Source: JALZVT01 sp039029135
Lineage (GTDB): Bacteria > Pseudomonadota > Gammaproteobacteria > Pseudomonadales > Azotimanducaceae
DNA length: 64,000 nt
Direction of reading: 5' to 3'
Assembly (NCBI GenBank): GCA_039029135.1
Contig: JBCCGT010000007.1
Location: 62,001-126,000, forward strand
The notes beneath the pieces are model-generated. The model was given only the letters and a program-made list of their open reading frames with translations. It did not search any database and was not told the origin of the DNA. A program made the translations under genes and the position numbers. How positions within the stretch are numbered: the stretch's first letter is position 1; each line of letters starts with the position of its first letter. Of this stretch, positions 10,001 to 17,870 are shown one piece after another.

Positions 10001-10379
10001 GGTGGACTACCTGTGGCGCGCGATGGACGTGACGCCCGCGGCCAGCACGTCGCAGCAGCAGCGCCTGCGGGCTCTGCAGGCGCGACTCGATGCGGTCACC
10101 ATCGCTTTGCAGGGCGACGGCACTAGACGCTCGCGCAACGAACCGGCACCGCTGTCGATCAGCGACCGCGTGTATGGCATCCGCGGCGATTCCTGGCACA
10201 GCCAATCGCCGCCGACGGCGCTACATCAGGCGTCCTATCAGGTTGCGGTCGCAGAGTTCGAAGAAGCGATCGGCGAGCTGCGCGACATCGGTGCCGCGCT
10301 GCAGGCGCTGGAATCGGCCATGGGCGATCTGGACGCGCCCTGGACGCCCAGCCGACTGCCGGTCTGGCCCCCCAGATAG
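7089..10379 (+). CDS. secreted BNR/VPS10-like beta-propeller protein, copy 2
   Basis: A 1,096-residue paralogue of the preceding gene with the same order of parts: signal peptide (about 1-35, 'LLLPLCLAVPGLVPAAFA'), about eleven Asp-box repeats ('TTNDGTTW', 'STDGGKSW', 'TRDGGETW', 'SDDRGDSW', 'SQDGGASW'), a closing 'FGRGIYILDDYSPLR' that matches 'FGRGIFILDDYTPLR' in copy 1, and a C-terminal 'YYLKDGLES...' region matching 'YYLKEGLQT...'. It differs by 'CGGTQDNNSLC', a possible disulphide pair where copy 1 has no cysteines. The role is probably extracellular or periplasmic binding or scaffolding; the ligand is unknown. The 21-base gap implies one transcript. Confidence 0.88.
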   Translation: MVHHTKKPGVASRLARLLLPLCLAVPGLVPAAFADDDKHPLASLPLRLIGPAYPSGRISDFAFHTPYHYLVATASGGLWETTNDGTTWQPLFDGEASYALGVVEIDPSDALTIWVGSGENNAQRSVAYGDGVYRSTDGGKSWDNVGLKDSGHISAIWIDPADGAHVLVAAQGPLWNAGGDRGLYETRDGGETWRRILEIDEHTGVNEFIVHPDNPQVIVASSYQRRRHVWTLINGGPGSGIHRTSDGGKTWQRIKGALPKDHMGRIGLAAAPSSPARLYAIIEANDDEKGVYRSDDFGQSWKKRSDHLTTSPQYYNELVVDPMDAERVYSLDTFTSVSNDGGKTFTPLSTKTRHVDDHALWINPANTKHLVIGGDGGIYSSWDRGQTWRHIDNLPLTQFYRAQPDNAEPFYNVCGGTQDNNSLCAPSRTTVTHGVTNADWTIILGGDGYKPQSDPTDPNIIYTQYQYGGLARYDRRTQERLYITPLPPRGVANYKWNWNTPLLISPHNHKRIYYAAEYVFRSDDRGDSWEIISPDLTRQIDRNRLEVMDRIWSVDSIAKNDSTSIFGSIIGFSESPVQPDLLYAGTDDGIISVSSDGGENWSSVRRFRGVPDMSLVEDLIASSHSADVAYAVFDNHKRGDFKPYVYKTSNQGKTWQPITGNLPSRGSAHTIAEDHVDPNLLFVGTEFGLYFSQDGGASWHELDGLPTIAVRDIEIQQRESDLVIATFGRGIYILDDYSPLRTAASRIDASAATLFPVRDSWLYVEGDRWGTSREPQAYNGDEFFVTPNPEYGARLSYYLKDGLESRQAKRRAAEIEREKDKADTPYPDWDTLRREDQEREPSLVAEISDASGSVIRRVAGKHGKGLQHLYWDMRLAPPDPVTLTDEPPGPWSRPPYGPMALPGEYSAQLVARVDGVSTPIGDAQTFRLKSLNLSPEITPDRAALQSAQLETAGLLKAVTGANQHVAELRERVDYLWRAMDVTPAASTSQQQRLRALQARLDAVTIALQGDGTRRSRNEPAPLSISDRVYGIRGDSWHSQSPPTALHQASYQVAVAEFEEAIGELRDIGAALQALESAMGDLDAPWTPSRLPVWPPR

Positions 10380-10394
10380 AGGTGTTCGCAGGCT

Positions 10395-10415
10395 CGCCGC
10401 GCGTCAGGCGCGGCG
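10395..10415. terminator. GC-rich hairpin between convergent genes
   Basis: Perfect 8-bp inverted repeat CGCCGCGC / GCGCGGCG around a 5-base loop, lying between the stops of the second BNR gene and the convergent flavoprotein gene. There is no T-tract, so it is at best a weak intrinsic terminator or an RNA-end stabiliser. Confidence 0.45.
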
Positions 10416-10432
10416 GGAACGACAGACCGAAA

Positions 10433-11632
10433 CTAGGTCAGCCCGGCAAACTCCGGCTCGGCGTCGTGCCCGAGATAGATCTTGCCGAGGTTCTCGTACA
10501 GCGGGTGTGACACCCAGCGGTGGGTCGCACAGGCGTGCGCGTCGCGCAGCTTGCGCTCCAGCGGGCTGTACATGCGCATGCCGCTGGTACCCGCCGCGTT
10601 GTGCAGGCTGTCGACCAGCGTCATGCATTCGTTGGCGCCGAACACGCACGCCAGCCGCGCGTTCTCGGTGACCTCTGGCCCCGGCCGCGCGGCGCCGGCC
10701 GCGAGCTCTGCCTCGACCTTCGTCATCGCATCCAGCACGTAGGCGCGCGCGGCGCGATAGCGCGCCATCGCCTCGCCCATGCGGTACTGCGCGACCGGCC
10801 TGTGCTTAAGCGTCGAGGCCGACAGCATCGGCACCTTGTCCTGAGCAAGATCCGCAAACGCGCCCAGCATGCCGCGCGCGACGCCCAGCGCGATCGCGAC
10901 CTTGTTGTAGGAGAGCCTTAGCGGCACCGGGATGCGGTACACCGGGTTCTCGTGCTGCGGTGGCACGGTCACCAGCTCGACGCCCAGGTGCTCCGGTTTG
11001 ACGTAGGCGCCTTCAGCCCGCACGTCGTTGCTGCCAGAGCCGCGAAGACCCGCGACGTCCCAGGTATCCACAATCTCCCACTGGTCTCGCGGCAGGAACC
11101 ACATCTTGGCGACGGGGTTGCCCGCGTCGTCGAGCTCGGGTTCATCGCCGCGCATGATGGGCGCCGCCATGAAGCACCAGTCGGCGTTGTGGCAGCCGCT
11201 GATGAAGGTGGACTGGCCCCAGACCCGGACGCCGCCGTCTTCCGTGCGCTCCGCCCGCGGCGGCGTGCTGCCGGGACCGCCGCCGCCGCACATGATGACG
11301 CGCGGGTTTTCGAGATAGATCTCCTCGGCGATAGCGGGATCCATACCGCCCGCGGCCATCGCGTTGATCTCGCTGCCCAGCATCACGTTCCAGGCGACGG
11401 AGGCGTCGACCGCGGCGATCGCTTCCAGGATCTCCACGGTATCCATCGAACTCGCATCGTCGCCGCCCAGCGCCTCGGGCAGCGCAAAGCGGAAAAACCC
11501 CTCGTCGACGAGCGTGCTGACGATGTCGTCCGGCAGCCGGCGCATCTCCTGCGCCTGGTCGCCCCCCGCGAGTATTTGCGGGGCCAGCGCGTTCACCTGT
11601 TCCAAACGTTCCCCGAGCGTCACCGTAGCCAT
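10433..11632 (-). CDS. acyl-CoA dehydrogenase-like flavin-dependent monooxygenase
   Basis: A 399-residue protein with the all-helical/beta-barrel acyl-CoA dehydrogenase fold. The N-terminal helices 'LPDDIVSTLVDEGFFRFALPEALGG' and the middle 'WGQSTFISGCHNADWCFMAAPI' are typical of the branch that contains two-component flavin hydroxylases (HsaA and HpaH-like), which use reduced FMN or FAD from a separate reductase. The C-terminal acyl-CoA_dh_2-type helical bundle is complete. No reductase partner is nearby. It could equally be a true dehydrogenase; the catalytic Glu of classical acyl-CoA dehydrogenases is not evident. The downstream neighbour transcribed from the same direction is a SnoaL-like gene. 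Confidence 0.8.
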   Translation of the reverse strand: MATVTLGERLEQVNALAPQILAGGDQAQEMRRLPDDIVSTLVDEGFFRFALPEALGGDDASSMDTVEILEAIAAVDASVAWNVMLGSEINAMAAGGMDPAIAEEIYLENPRVIMCGGGGPGSTPPRAERTEDGGVRVWGQSTFISGCHNADWCFMAAPIMRGDEPELDDAGNPVAKMWFLPRDQWEIVDTWDVAGLRGSGSNDVRAEGAYVKPEHLGVELVTVPPQHENPVYRIPVPLRLSYNKVAIALGVARGMLGAFADLAQDKVPMLSASTLKHRPVAQYRMGEAMARYRAARAYVLDAMTKVEAELAAGAARPGPEVTENARLACVFGANECMTLVDSLHNAAGTSGMRMYSPLERKLRDAHACATHRWVSHPLYENLGKIYLGHDAEPEFAGLT

Positions 11633-11678
11633 GTTTCCCTCCTCCGAGTCGTCTCGGCAAAGCAGACGGATTTCGCGG

Positions 11679-12260
11679 TTATGCCGCGATCTCTCGAGCC
11701 CGATGATAACCCGGGAGCTCGTCGCGCCTCACCGGCGTCAGGGTCGCCATCGGGTTCTGTCCAAAATAGATGTCTTCGCCGATCAGCTTGCCGCCGCCGT
11801 CATGGGGCCACACGGTGACGAGCTGGGCGCAGGTCAGCCACAGATCGCTGGACTCCACCGCCGCCGAACCCACCGTTTCGATGCCGTTCGCGCGCAGCGC
11901 GTCGGCCGTGTACACCTGTTTCACCTGACCTTCGGTCACCACGCTGCCGCGGTCGGCGACCACCTTCGTGGTGACGACTTCGAACTGATTGCCGCCCCGC
12001 GACATCATGTCGCCGTAGAACGCCGCGACGGCCTCCCTTCCCTGCAGCACGACCGGGTCGCCGTTGCCCCAGAAGTGATACACCGGCTCTGCGGTCAGCG
12101 TCGCCATCAGACCCGGCAGATCGCCCTGGATCTCGCAGGCCATGTGGCGGCCCACCTCGCGAACCAGCGCGACGACGACGGCATCTTCCGCCGCGGCCTC
12201 CAGCGCCGCTGCGTGATCCTCGAGAGCCTGCCAGCTCGCATGGGGCTCGATTCGATGCAT
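11679..12260 (-). CDS. SnoaL/NTF2-like nuclear transport factor 2 family protein
   Basis: A 193-residue protein with a cone-shaped NTF2-like fold: helices at about 10-50, then 'LPGLMATLTAEPVYHFWGNGD', 'LQGREAVAAFYGDMM' and beta strands ending in 'LTCAQLVTVWPHDGGGKLIGEDIYFG'. Members of this fold act as isomerases, hydrolases or binding proteins, often in polyketide or steroid pathways. The ATG at 12260 is chosen because GGGAGGA precedes it by 7 bases; longer in-frame starts add 49 residues that look non-coding. It is transcribed ahead of the flavoprotein gene 46 bases downstream, so the two may act together. Confidence 0.75.
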   Translation of the reverse strand: MHRIEPHASWQALEDHAAALEAAAEDAVVVALVREVGRHMACEIQGDLPGLMATLTAEPVYHFWGNGDPVVLQGREAVAAFYGDMMSRGGNQFEVVTTKVVADRGSVVTEGQVKQVYTADALRANGIETVGSAAVESSDLWLTCAQLVTVWPHDGGGKLIGEDIYFGQNPMATLTPVRRDELPGYHRAREIAA

Positions 12261-12393
12261 CGCGTGTTCCTCCCTTACCCTCGATCGCATGCTATCAGGT
12301 CGATACTTTTCCGGCCGCGATCGGGCCGCGGACCGGCCGCAACGCAGTAGACTAGCGGCCCTTTCCGGCCGACACAGGACACAGCGAGCACCG

Positions 12394-13308
12394 ATGGCAC
12401 AGGGCACCCACGATTACCTCGACGACCCGCGCAACGCGGATATACAGATCAGCATCAACGGTGAGCTGAAGCCGCGCGCGCAGGCGACGGTCTCGGTATT
12501 CGATTCCGGCTACGTTCTCGGCGACGGCGTGTGGGAGGGCCTGCGGCTGCACAACGGCGCGCTGTTTCACGGCGAGGCGCACCTCGCGCGATTATTCGAA
12601 GGCGCGAAGGCGCTCGACATGGATCTCGGCATCTCACCCGAGGCACTCGGGCAACGCATTCTCGATACCACCGCGGCCAACGGCATGCACAGCGGCGTGC
12701 ACATTCGCCTGATGGTCACGCGCGGCATCAAGGCCACGCCCTATCAGGATCCGCGGGTCACCATCGGTCCGCCAACCATCGTGATCATTCCGGAGTACAA
12801 GGCGCCGCTGGAAAGCACGCTGACCGACGGCATCAGTCTGTTCACCGTTCACGTGCGGCGCGGCTACCCGGACGTGCAGGATCCGAAGATCAACAGTCAC
12901 TCGAAGATCAACTGCATCACCGCGTGCATCCAGGCCGCAAAGGCCGGCGCGGACGAGGCGCTGATGCTCGACCCCCACGGCTTCGTCGCGACCTGCAACT
13001 CGACGCACTTTTTCATCGTCCGCCGCGGCGAGGTGTGGACGTCGACCGGCGACTTTTGTCTGGGCGGCATCACGCGCCGGACGATCATCGATTTGTGTCA
13101 GGCAAACGACATCCCGGTGTTCGAGAAGAACTTCTCGCTGACCGAGGTCTACAGCGCCGACGAGGCGTTCGTCACCGGCACGTTTGCCGGCGTCGCCCCC
13201 ATCACGGAAACGGACGGCCGCGTCATCGGCACCGGCGAGCGCGGCCCGATGGTCGAACGCGTACAGCGGCTGTATCTCGATCTGCTGGAACGCGAGTGTC
13301 CCGCGTGA
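12394..13308 (+). CDS. class IV PLP-dependent aminotransferase (branched-chain or D-amino acid type)
   Basis: A 304-residue fold-type IV aminotransferase, the family of IlvE, D-alanine aminotransferase and 4-amino-4-deoxychorismate lyase. 'VSVFDSGYVLGDGVWEGLRLHNG' near the N terminus is the family opening, 'DPKINSHSKINCITACIQAAKAGADEALMLD' carries the PLP lysine, and 'CNSTHFFIV' and 'GITRRTIIDL' bind the cofactor phosphate. The start at 12394 gives the usual family N terminus; the frame is open upstream to 12289, but that stretch does not look like protein. The stop overlaps the start of the next gene by 4 bases, showing translational coupling. Confidence 0.9.
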   Translation: MAQGTHDYLDDPRNADIQISINGELKPRAQATVSVFDSGYVLGDGVWEGLRLHNGALFHGEAHLARLFEGAKALDMDLGISPEALGQRILDTTAANGMHSGVHIRLMVTRGIKATPYQDPRVTIGPPTIVIIPEYKAPLESTLTDGISLFTVHVRRGYPDVQDPKINSHSKINCITACIQAAKAGADEALMLDPHGFVATCNSTHFFIVRRGEVWTSTGDFCLGGITRRTIIDLCQANDIPVFEKNFSLTEVYSADEAFVTGTFAGVAPITETDGRVIGTGERGPMVERVQRLYLDLLERECPA

Positions 13309-14021
13309 GCACCCGCATCGCCATGTGGTCCGGACCGCGCAACCTGTCCACGGCGATGATGCGCGCCTTCGAGAATCGCGCCGACACGTCGGTCGTCGAC
13401 GAACCCTTCTATGCCTGTTACCTGGCCGCGAGCGGCGAAGACCACCCGATGACGGCCGAGGTGATCGCGAGTCAATCCACCGACTGGGGCGTCGTCGCCG
13501 AGCAGCTCACGAGCGCGCGCCTGGACACCGCGCTGCAGTATCAAAAACAGATGACGCATCACATGCTGCCGGGGGTGGACATCGGCTTCTGCCGGCAGCT
13601 AAAGAACGCGTTTTTGATCCGTCACCCTCGCGACGTGGTGCGGTCCTATCTGAACAAGCGCGACGCCGTGACCGCCGATGACATCGGCATCAATCGCCAG
13701 TGGGCGCTGTACCAGGAGATCGCCGAGTTGAGCGAGACCGCGGTCCCCGTGATCGACTCCGAGGACGTGCTGCGCGATCCGCGCCGCGCGCTCACGGTGC
13801 TGTGCGCAGCGCTCGACATCGAGTTCGACGACGCGATGTTGGAATGGCCCGCCGGCCGTCGCGACAGCGACGGCGTGTGGGCGCCGCACTGGTATCAGTC
13901 GGTGGAGGCCAGCACCGGCTTCGAGCCCTGGCGCGAACGCGACCGAACGTTCGCTCACCCGGCCATCGACGACAGCATGGCGAGCTTCGAGGCGCTGGCC
14001 GCGGTCCGGCTACGCCTCTAG
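13305..14021 (+). CDS. sulfotransferase-like P-loop protein coupled to the aminotransferase
   Basis: A 238-residue protein beginning at a GTG inside the aminotransferase stop (GTGA overlap). The N-terminal 'IAMWSGPRNLSTAMMRAFENR' is a sulfotransferase-type phosphosulfate-binding loop, and 'LIRHPRDVVRSYLNKRD' is the 3'-phosphate-binding segment. It fits the short sulfotransferase-like family often found beside, or fused to, class IV aminotransferases, so a functional link is likely although the substrate is not known to me. The N terminus runs directly into the P-loop, which supports this start over any upstream codon. Confidence 0.82.
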   Translation: MSTRIAMWSGPRNLSTAMMRAFENRADTSVVDEPFYACYLAASGEDHPMTAEVIASQSTDWGVVAEQLTSARLDTALQYQKQMTHHMLPGVDIGFCRQLKNAFLIRHPRDVVRSYLNKRDAVTADDIGINRQWALYQEIAELSETAVPVIDSEDVLRDPRRALTVLCAALDIEFDDAMLEWPAGRRDSDGVWAPHWYQSVEASTGFEPWRERDRTFAHPAIDDSMASFEALAAVRLRL

Positions 14022-14068
14022 CACGTTTTGGAGCGCCCTAAAGCGCACTGCCCGCCAACGAGGCCGCG

Positions 14069-14833
14069 TCAGGGTTTCCGGAACAACAGCGTGAAACGGT
14101 CGGTATTACCGGCGACAGATCGACGCCCGACCTCGTAGCGCAGTTCGTCGTCCAGCCGATAGTGCAGGTCCGAGTAATCGACGAACTCGAAGCCGGCGGC
14201 CTGGATCTCCTTGATGGCGAGCACCGGATCCATGCGGCGGCGATTTTCCCGCTCGTCGCCCTGCATGTGGCGCCGCGTGTGATCGACCACGCCGTAAAGG
14301 CCGCCTCGCTTCAGCGCCTTGAACACGGCCTTATTGATCACGTCCCGCGAGTCGGGGTCGAAGTTGTGCAGATTGCGAAACGTCAGCGCGAGGTCGATGC
14401 GGCGCACGCCCAGATCGAGTTCATCGATCGCGGCCAGGCCGCCGCGTCGCTCGATCTTCGCGTCTTCCGCCACGATCTCGACGGCGTCGAACCCGGGCTT
14501 GTCCAGCAGGCGCTCCTTGACGCGGCCCGCGCCGACCGCGACGAACAGCTTGCCGTCCTCGCGCAGCACGGGCGCGAGCAGCTTGGTGTACCAACCGCCG
14601 CCGGGCACGAGCTCAAGCACCCGCATACCGGGCTTTAGACCGAAAAACTGCAGCGTTTCCAGAGGCTTGCGATTCTTATCTCGCGCTTTTTCTGCATCGC
14701 TGCGCTGCTCGCTCGCGAGCGCGGACTCCAGCGCCTTAGCGAGCGGGTCGTGATCGTCCGCGGCAGCGGGGCCAGCGCCGAGCGCGCCGAGCAGTACGGC
14801 GGTGCACAGCAGTGTCGAGGTCATGCGTTCCAT
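14069..14833 (-). CDS. exported class I methyltransferase-like protein (COG4798 type)
   Basis: A 254-residue protein with a clear signal peptide (about 1-25, 'STLLCTAVLLGALGAGPAAA'). It is followed by a methyltransferase core: 'LKPGMRVLELVPGGGWYTKLLAPVL' (motif I, SAM-binding, about 66-90), an acidic motif II region, and 'DLALTFRNLHNF' (about 155-166). Several proteobacteria encode such predicted periplasmic methyltransferase-like proteins. S-adenosylmethionine is cytoplasmic, so either the protein is retained inside or the fold serves another function. It converges with the sulfotransferase-like gene. Confidence 0.82.
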   Translation of the reverse strand: MERMTSTLLCTAVLLGALGAGPAAADDHDPLAKALESALASEQRSDAEKARDKNRKPLETLQFFGLKPGMRVLELVPGGGWYTKLLAPVLREDGKLFVAVGAGRVKERLLDKPGFDAVEIVAEDAKIERRGGLAAIDELDLGVRRIDLALTFRNLHNFDPDSRDVINKAVFKALKRGGLYGVVDHTRRHMQGDERENRRRMDPVLAIKEIQAAGFEFVDYSDLHYRLDDELRYEVGRRSVAGNTDRFTLLFRKP

Positions 14834-14915
14834 CAGATCGTTAATCCCTATCGGTCAGTTGTTGTGAGTAAGCGGTATCGGAGCCCGGTATCCAACGGCG
14901 ACGCCGCGGCCCAGA

Positions 14916-15716
14916 TCAACCTTCCTGTGACTCACGAACCGCGGCGAAGTTCGGCTCGCGCTTCTCAAGGAACGCGGCGATCGCCTCCTTGTGCTCCGGC
15001 GACTCATAGCAGACCGCCAGCGCCTCGCCCTCGCGCCGCTGCACGAGCGTCAGATCGCTCTCGGTCATGTTGGCAGTGATCAGCGACTTGACGACGCGCA
15101 GCGCGCTCTGCGGATTCTCGCCCATGGACTTCGCGACGGCCTGCGCCTCACTAAGCAGATCGTCCGGTGCGCACACCCGATCGATCAGTCGGATGCGCAG
15201 CGCCTCATCGGCATCGATCGTCTTGCCCGACAGCATCAGCTCGCTTGCGAGTCCCATACCGCAGCGACTGATCAAGAGCTGGGAACTGGCCAGTTCCGGC
15301 ACGACGCCCATCTTGATGAAGCGGCAGCTCAGCTTCGCGATGCTCGACGCGACGAGAAAATCCATCGGCAGGATCTGCGTCAGCCCGACGCCGATAGCGG
15401 CGCCGTTCACGGCAGCGACCATCGGTTTGGAATCGCGCACCAGCTCGACCCAGTTGCGGCTGGCACGCGCGTCGGCCACGTTTTCGCCGTCGGCCTGGGC
15501 CGCGAACAGGTCCTTCACGTCGGCGCCGGCACAGAAGCCGCGCCCGGCACCGGTGACGACGAAGGCCTCGACGGCATTGTCGGCGTTGCCCGCCTCGATG
15601 GCCGCCTGCAGCTCGGCGCCCATCTCGTAGGTCCACGCGTTGAGGCGCTCTGGCCGGTTGAGGGTAATGGTCGCAACGCCGGCATCGACGTCGATCTCGA
15701 TGGTGTTGTAGCTCAT
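14916..15716 (-). CDS. enoyl-CoA hydratase/isomerase family protein
   Basis: A 266-residue crotonase-fold enzyme. 'VTGAGRGFCAGADVKDLF' and 'AVNGAAIGVGLTQILPMDFLVAS' form the CoA-binding site and oxyanion hole. The C-terminal helix ends in 'EHKEAIAAFLEKREPNF', typical of the family. The ATG at 15716 is chosen because GGGAGGA lies about 8 bases upstream. It acts on acyl-CoA thioesters in the cytoplasm; the hydratase, isomerase or lyase reaction cannot be fixed from sequence. It stands alone, 82 bases from the exported methyltransferase on the same strand. Confidence 0.87.
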   Translation of the reverse strand: MSYNTIEIDVDAGVATITLNRPERLNAWTYEMGAELQAAIEAGNADNAVEAFVVTGAGRGFCAGADVKDLFAAQADGENVADARASRNWVELVRDSKPMVAAVNGAAIGVGLTQILPMDFLVASSIAKLSCRFIKMGVVPELASSQLLISRCGMGLASELMLSGKTIDADEALRIRLIDRVCAPDDLLSEAQAVAKSMGENPQSALRVVKSLITANMTESDLTLVQRREGEALAVCYESPEHKEAIAAFLEKREPNFAAVRESQEG

Positions 15717-15773
15717 GGTGTGTCCTCCCGCGTCGACCTTACACCCTGTTCCCACGCTGCGGCGAGCGCCGCG

Positions 15774-17084
15774 CTAGGTCGCCAGCGGCAGTCTCATCAG
15801 GACCCGCGCGCCGCCCAGCGGACTGTCGTCGATGGCGAGCCGCCCGCCAGCCGCCGCGACGATCCGCTCGACGATCGCCAGCCCGAGCCCGTGTCCGCCC
15901 GTCGTCCGCGTGCGCGACGTGTCCAGCCGCGTAAAGGCCTGCAGCACGCGTTCGCGATCCGCCGCCGGTATGCCCGGGCCGTCGTCCTCGACGCTGATCA
16001 ACACCCCGTCGGTTTCAAGCACCCAAGACAAGCGGGCCTGGTTGGCCGCGTACTTGCCGGCGTTGATCAGAACGTTGCCGAGCGCGCGTTCCAGCAGATG
16101 CGATTCGAGCGCCACGCGCGCAGCGGGCCGCGCCGCGTCCAGTTCGATGGGTACGAGTCCGGGCTGCTTGGCGCAGCGCGCAATGCTGCTGCGCGCGACT
16201 TCAGCGAGATCGGTGGCTCCCAGTCCCGGCTCATCGCGCGCCACATTCAGCCGGCCGAAGCGCAGCACCTCGGACACCAGCGAGTTCAGTTCGTCGAGCG
16301 CCCGCGACATCTCGCCGTAGTGCGTCGCGCTCAGGTCATTCTCATTCATGTCGAGCGCAAATCGCAGTCGCGCCATCGGCGAGCGAAACTCGTGCGCAGC
16401 GGCGACGAGCAGGTGGCGCTGATCGTCGACCAGCGCGTCCTTCTGGCGCACGACCTGGGCGATGCTCGACGCCATGGACTCCATGCGACGTCCGACGCCG
16501 CTGATCGGGTGGCTGTCGTCGGGTGCGGCGCGCGCTTCCCAGTCGGATTCGCCGTAGCGCTCCGCCAGAAACTCTAGCTGGCGCAGGCGGCGAGCCAGCG
16601 GACGAGCAAGAATCAGCGTGATGACGCCGGCGAGCAGCAGGATCGCGCCGATGAGGATGGCGTAGTTGGCCCCCTGTACGATCGTCTCGTTGCGTACGGA
16701 GTACACCTGCACGACCTGACGATGCTCGGCGATGTAAAACTCAACGACGGTGCGTCCGTCGACAGCCTCGAACTGCACGCGTTCGTCCTGGCGCAGTTGG
16801 ACGAGTTCTTCCACCGTCAGTGCGACATCGTCCTCCGCCACAATCTCGATCTCGACATCCCGATAGCGCGGGGAGGCGCGCAGTTGCTCGATGAGTTCGG
16901 GCCACCGCTGCGGCGGCGTTGCTTTCAGTCGCGGCTCCACGTGATCCGCGAGCGCAACGACCACCGCGGCGTCGCTGTCGTCCATCTCCAACAGCGGTTC
17001 GCTGCTCAAGAGATAGAACAGCGCCACGCTACCGAGAGCGAGGCAGAGCAAACCGAGGGCGATCTGTCGATACAGCGCTTTCAC
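15774..17084 (-). CDS. two-component sensor histidine kinase
   Basis: A 436-residue membrane kinase. Transmembrane segments at about 8-27 and 139-160 enclose a periplasmic sensor of roughly 110 residues. A HAMP linker follows (about 160-213), then HisKA with phosphoacceptor His231 in 'AAAHEFRSPMARLRF'. The ATPase domain has an N box (Asn337 in 'LGNVLINAGKYA'), 'DDGPGIP' at 367-373 and 'GGHGLGLAI' at about 396-404. The layout is RstB/EnvZ-like. It starts with GTG overlapping the regulator stop by 4 bases (GTGA), so the pair is translationally coupled. The signal is unknown. Confidence 0.93.
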   Translation of the reverse strand: MKALYRQIALGLLCLALGSVALFYLLSSEPLLEMDDSDAAVVVALADHVEPRLKATPPQRWPELIEQLRASPRYRDVEIEIVAEDDVALTVEELVQLRQDERVQFEAVDGRTVVEFYIAEHRQVVQVYSVRNETIVQGANYAILIGAILLLAGVITLILARPLARRLRQLEFLAERYGESDWEARAAPDDSHPISGVGRRMESMASSIAQVVRQKDALVDDQRHLLVAAAHEFRSPMARLRFALDMNENDLSATHYGEMSRALDELNSLVSEVLRFGRLNVARDEPGLGATDLAEVARSSIARCAKQPGLVPIELDAARPAARVALESHLLERALGNVLINAGKYAANQARLSWVLETDGVLISVEDDGPGIPAADRERVLQAFTRLDTSRTRTTGGHGLGLAIVERIVAAAGGRLAIDDSPLGGARVLMRLPLAT

Positions 17085-17794
17085 GGCAGCAGCAGATAGC
17101 CTTTGCCGCGCACGCTCTTCAGCAGCCGGTGTTCGGCACCGCCGTCGCCGAGTTTCTTGCGCAGCCGCGATACCCGCAGGTCGATGGTGCGATCCACGCC
17201 GTCGTGCTCCAGACCGCGCAGGCTGCGATTGATGTCGTCGCGACTGAGCACCTCACCCGCGCGCGTAGCGAGCAGGTGCAGCAGGTCAAATTCGGCGTCC
17301 GTGAGCGCGACCGCCGCGCCATCGAGGGTCGCCTCTCGCGCCTGCGAATCGACGCACAGCGCGCCCGCGCAGGCGACGAGCGGGGCGTCGGATGCGGACT
17401 CGCTGGCACGCCCCCCTGTACCCGGAGCGCGACGCAGCAGCGCGCGAATGCGGGCGAGCAGCACGCGCGGACGCACGGGCTTGACGAGATAGTCATCGGC
17501 GCCCAGTTCCAGTCCCGCCACCTCATCGATGTCATCGCCCAGCGCCGTGAGCATGAGAATCGAGCCGCGGTAGCCCGGGCGCACGGCGCGACAGATGCTC
17601 AGCCCGTCCGCGTTCGGCAGCATGACGTCGAGGATGATGAGATCGGGCGTGTCCGCGGCCACCAATTCCTCGACCGGCTCATCGCCGTGCGACACGGAAA
17701 CGCGAAACCCGTTGTCGATCAGATAGCGGGAGACGAGCGCCGTCAGCGCCTCGTCGTCGTCAACCAACAGAATATGGGGGTGTTCCTGAGTCAC
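17081..17794 (-). CDS. OmpR/RstA-type response regulator
   Basis: A 237-residue regulator. The receiver domain has acidic residues Asp12-14, phosphoacceptor Asp56 in 'LIILDVMLP' and the switch lysine in 'DDYLVKPVRP'. The C-terminal winged helix ('DAEFDLLHLLATRAGEVLSRDDI', 'VDRTIDLRVSRLRKKLGD') is of OmpR type. The GTG at 17794 is chosen because the receiver fold begins seven residues later. The promoter side faces the secreted protease gene, and the gap holds three GTATC repeats at 10-bp spacing, which are a good candidate for its own binding site. Confidence 0.93.
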   Translation of the reverse strand: MTQEHPHILLVDDDEALTALVSRYLIDNGFRVSVSHGDEPVEELVAADTPDLIILDVMLPNADGLSICRAVRPGYRGSILMLTALGDDIDEVAGLELGADDYLVKPVRPRVLLARIRALLRRAPGTGGRASESASDAPLVACAGALCVDSQAREATLDGAAVALTDAEFDLLHLLATRAGEVLSRDDINRSLRGLEHDGVDRTIDLRVSRLRKKLGDGGAEHRLLKSVRGKGYLLLP

Positions 17795-17870
17795 ACTGAT
17801 CGATGCCCGCCATGCAGAGCAACATGGTACCCGCACGATTGCCCGCAACCGAGCATCACGCGGGCTAGTG

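Noticed and set aside
3744..10379. Sialidase or glycosyl hydrolase function for the BNR proteins
   Set aside because: Asp-box repeats are structural. The arginine triad, Tyr/Glu pair and Asp of sialidases are not recognisable.
14991..16577. 528-codon plus-strand ORF
   Set aside because: It is fully antisense to the enoyl-CoA hydratase and histidine kinase, both of which have complete motifs.
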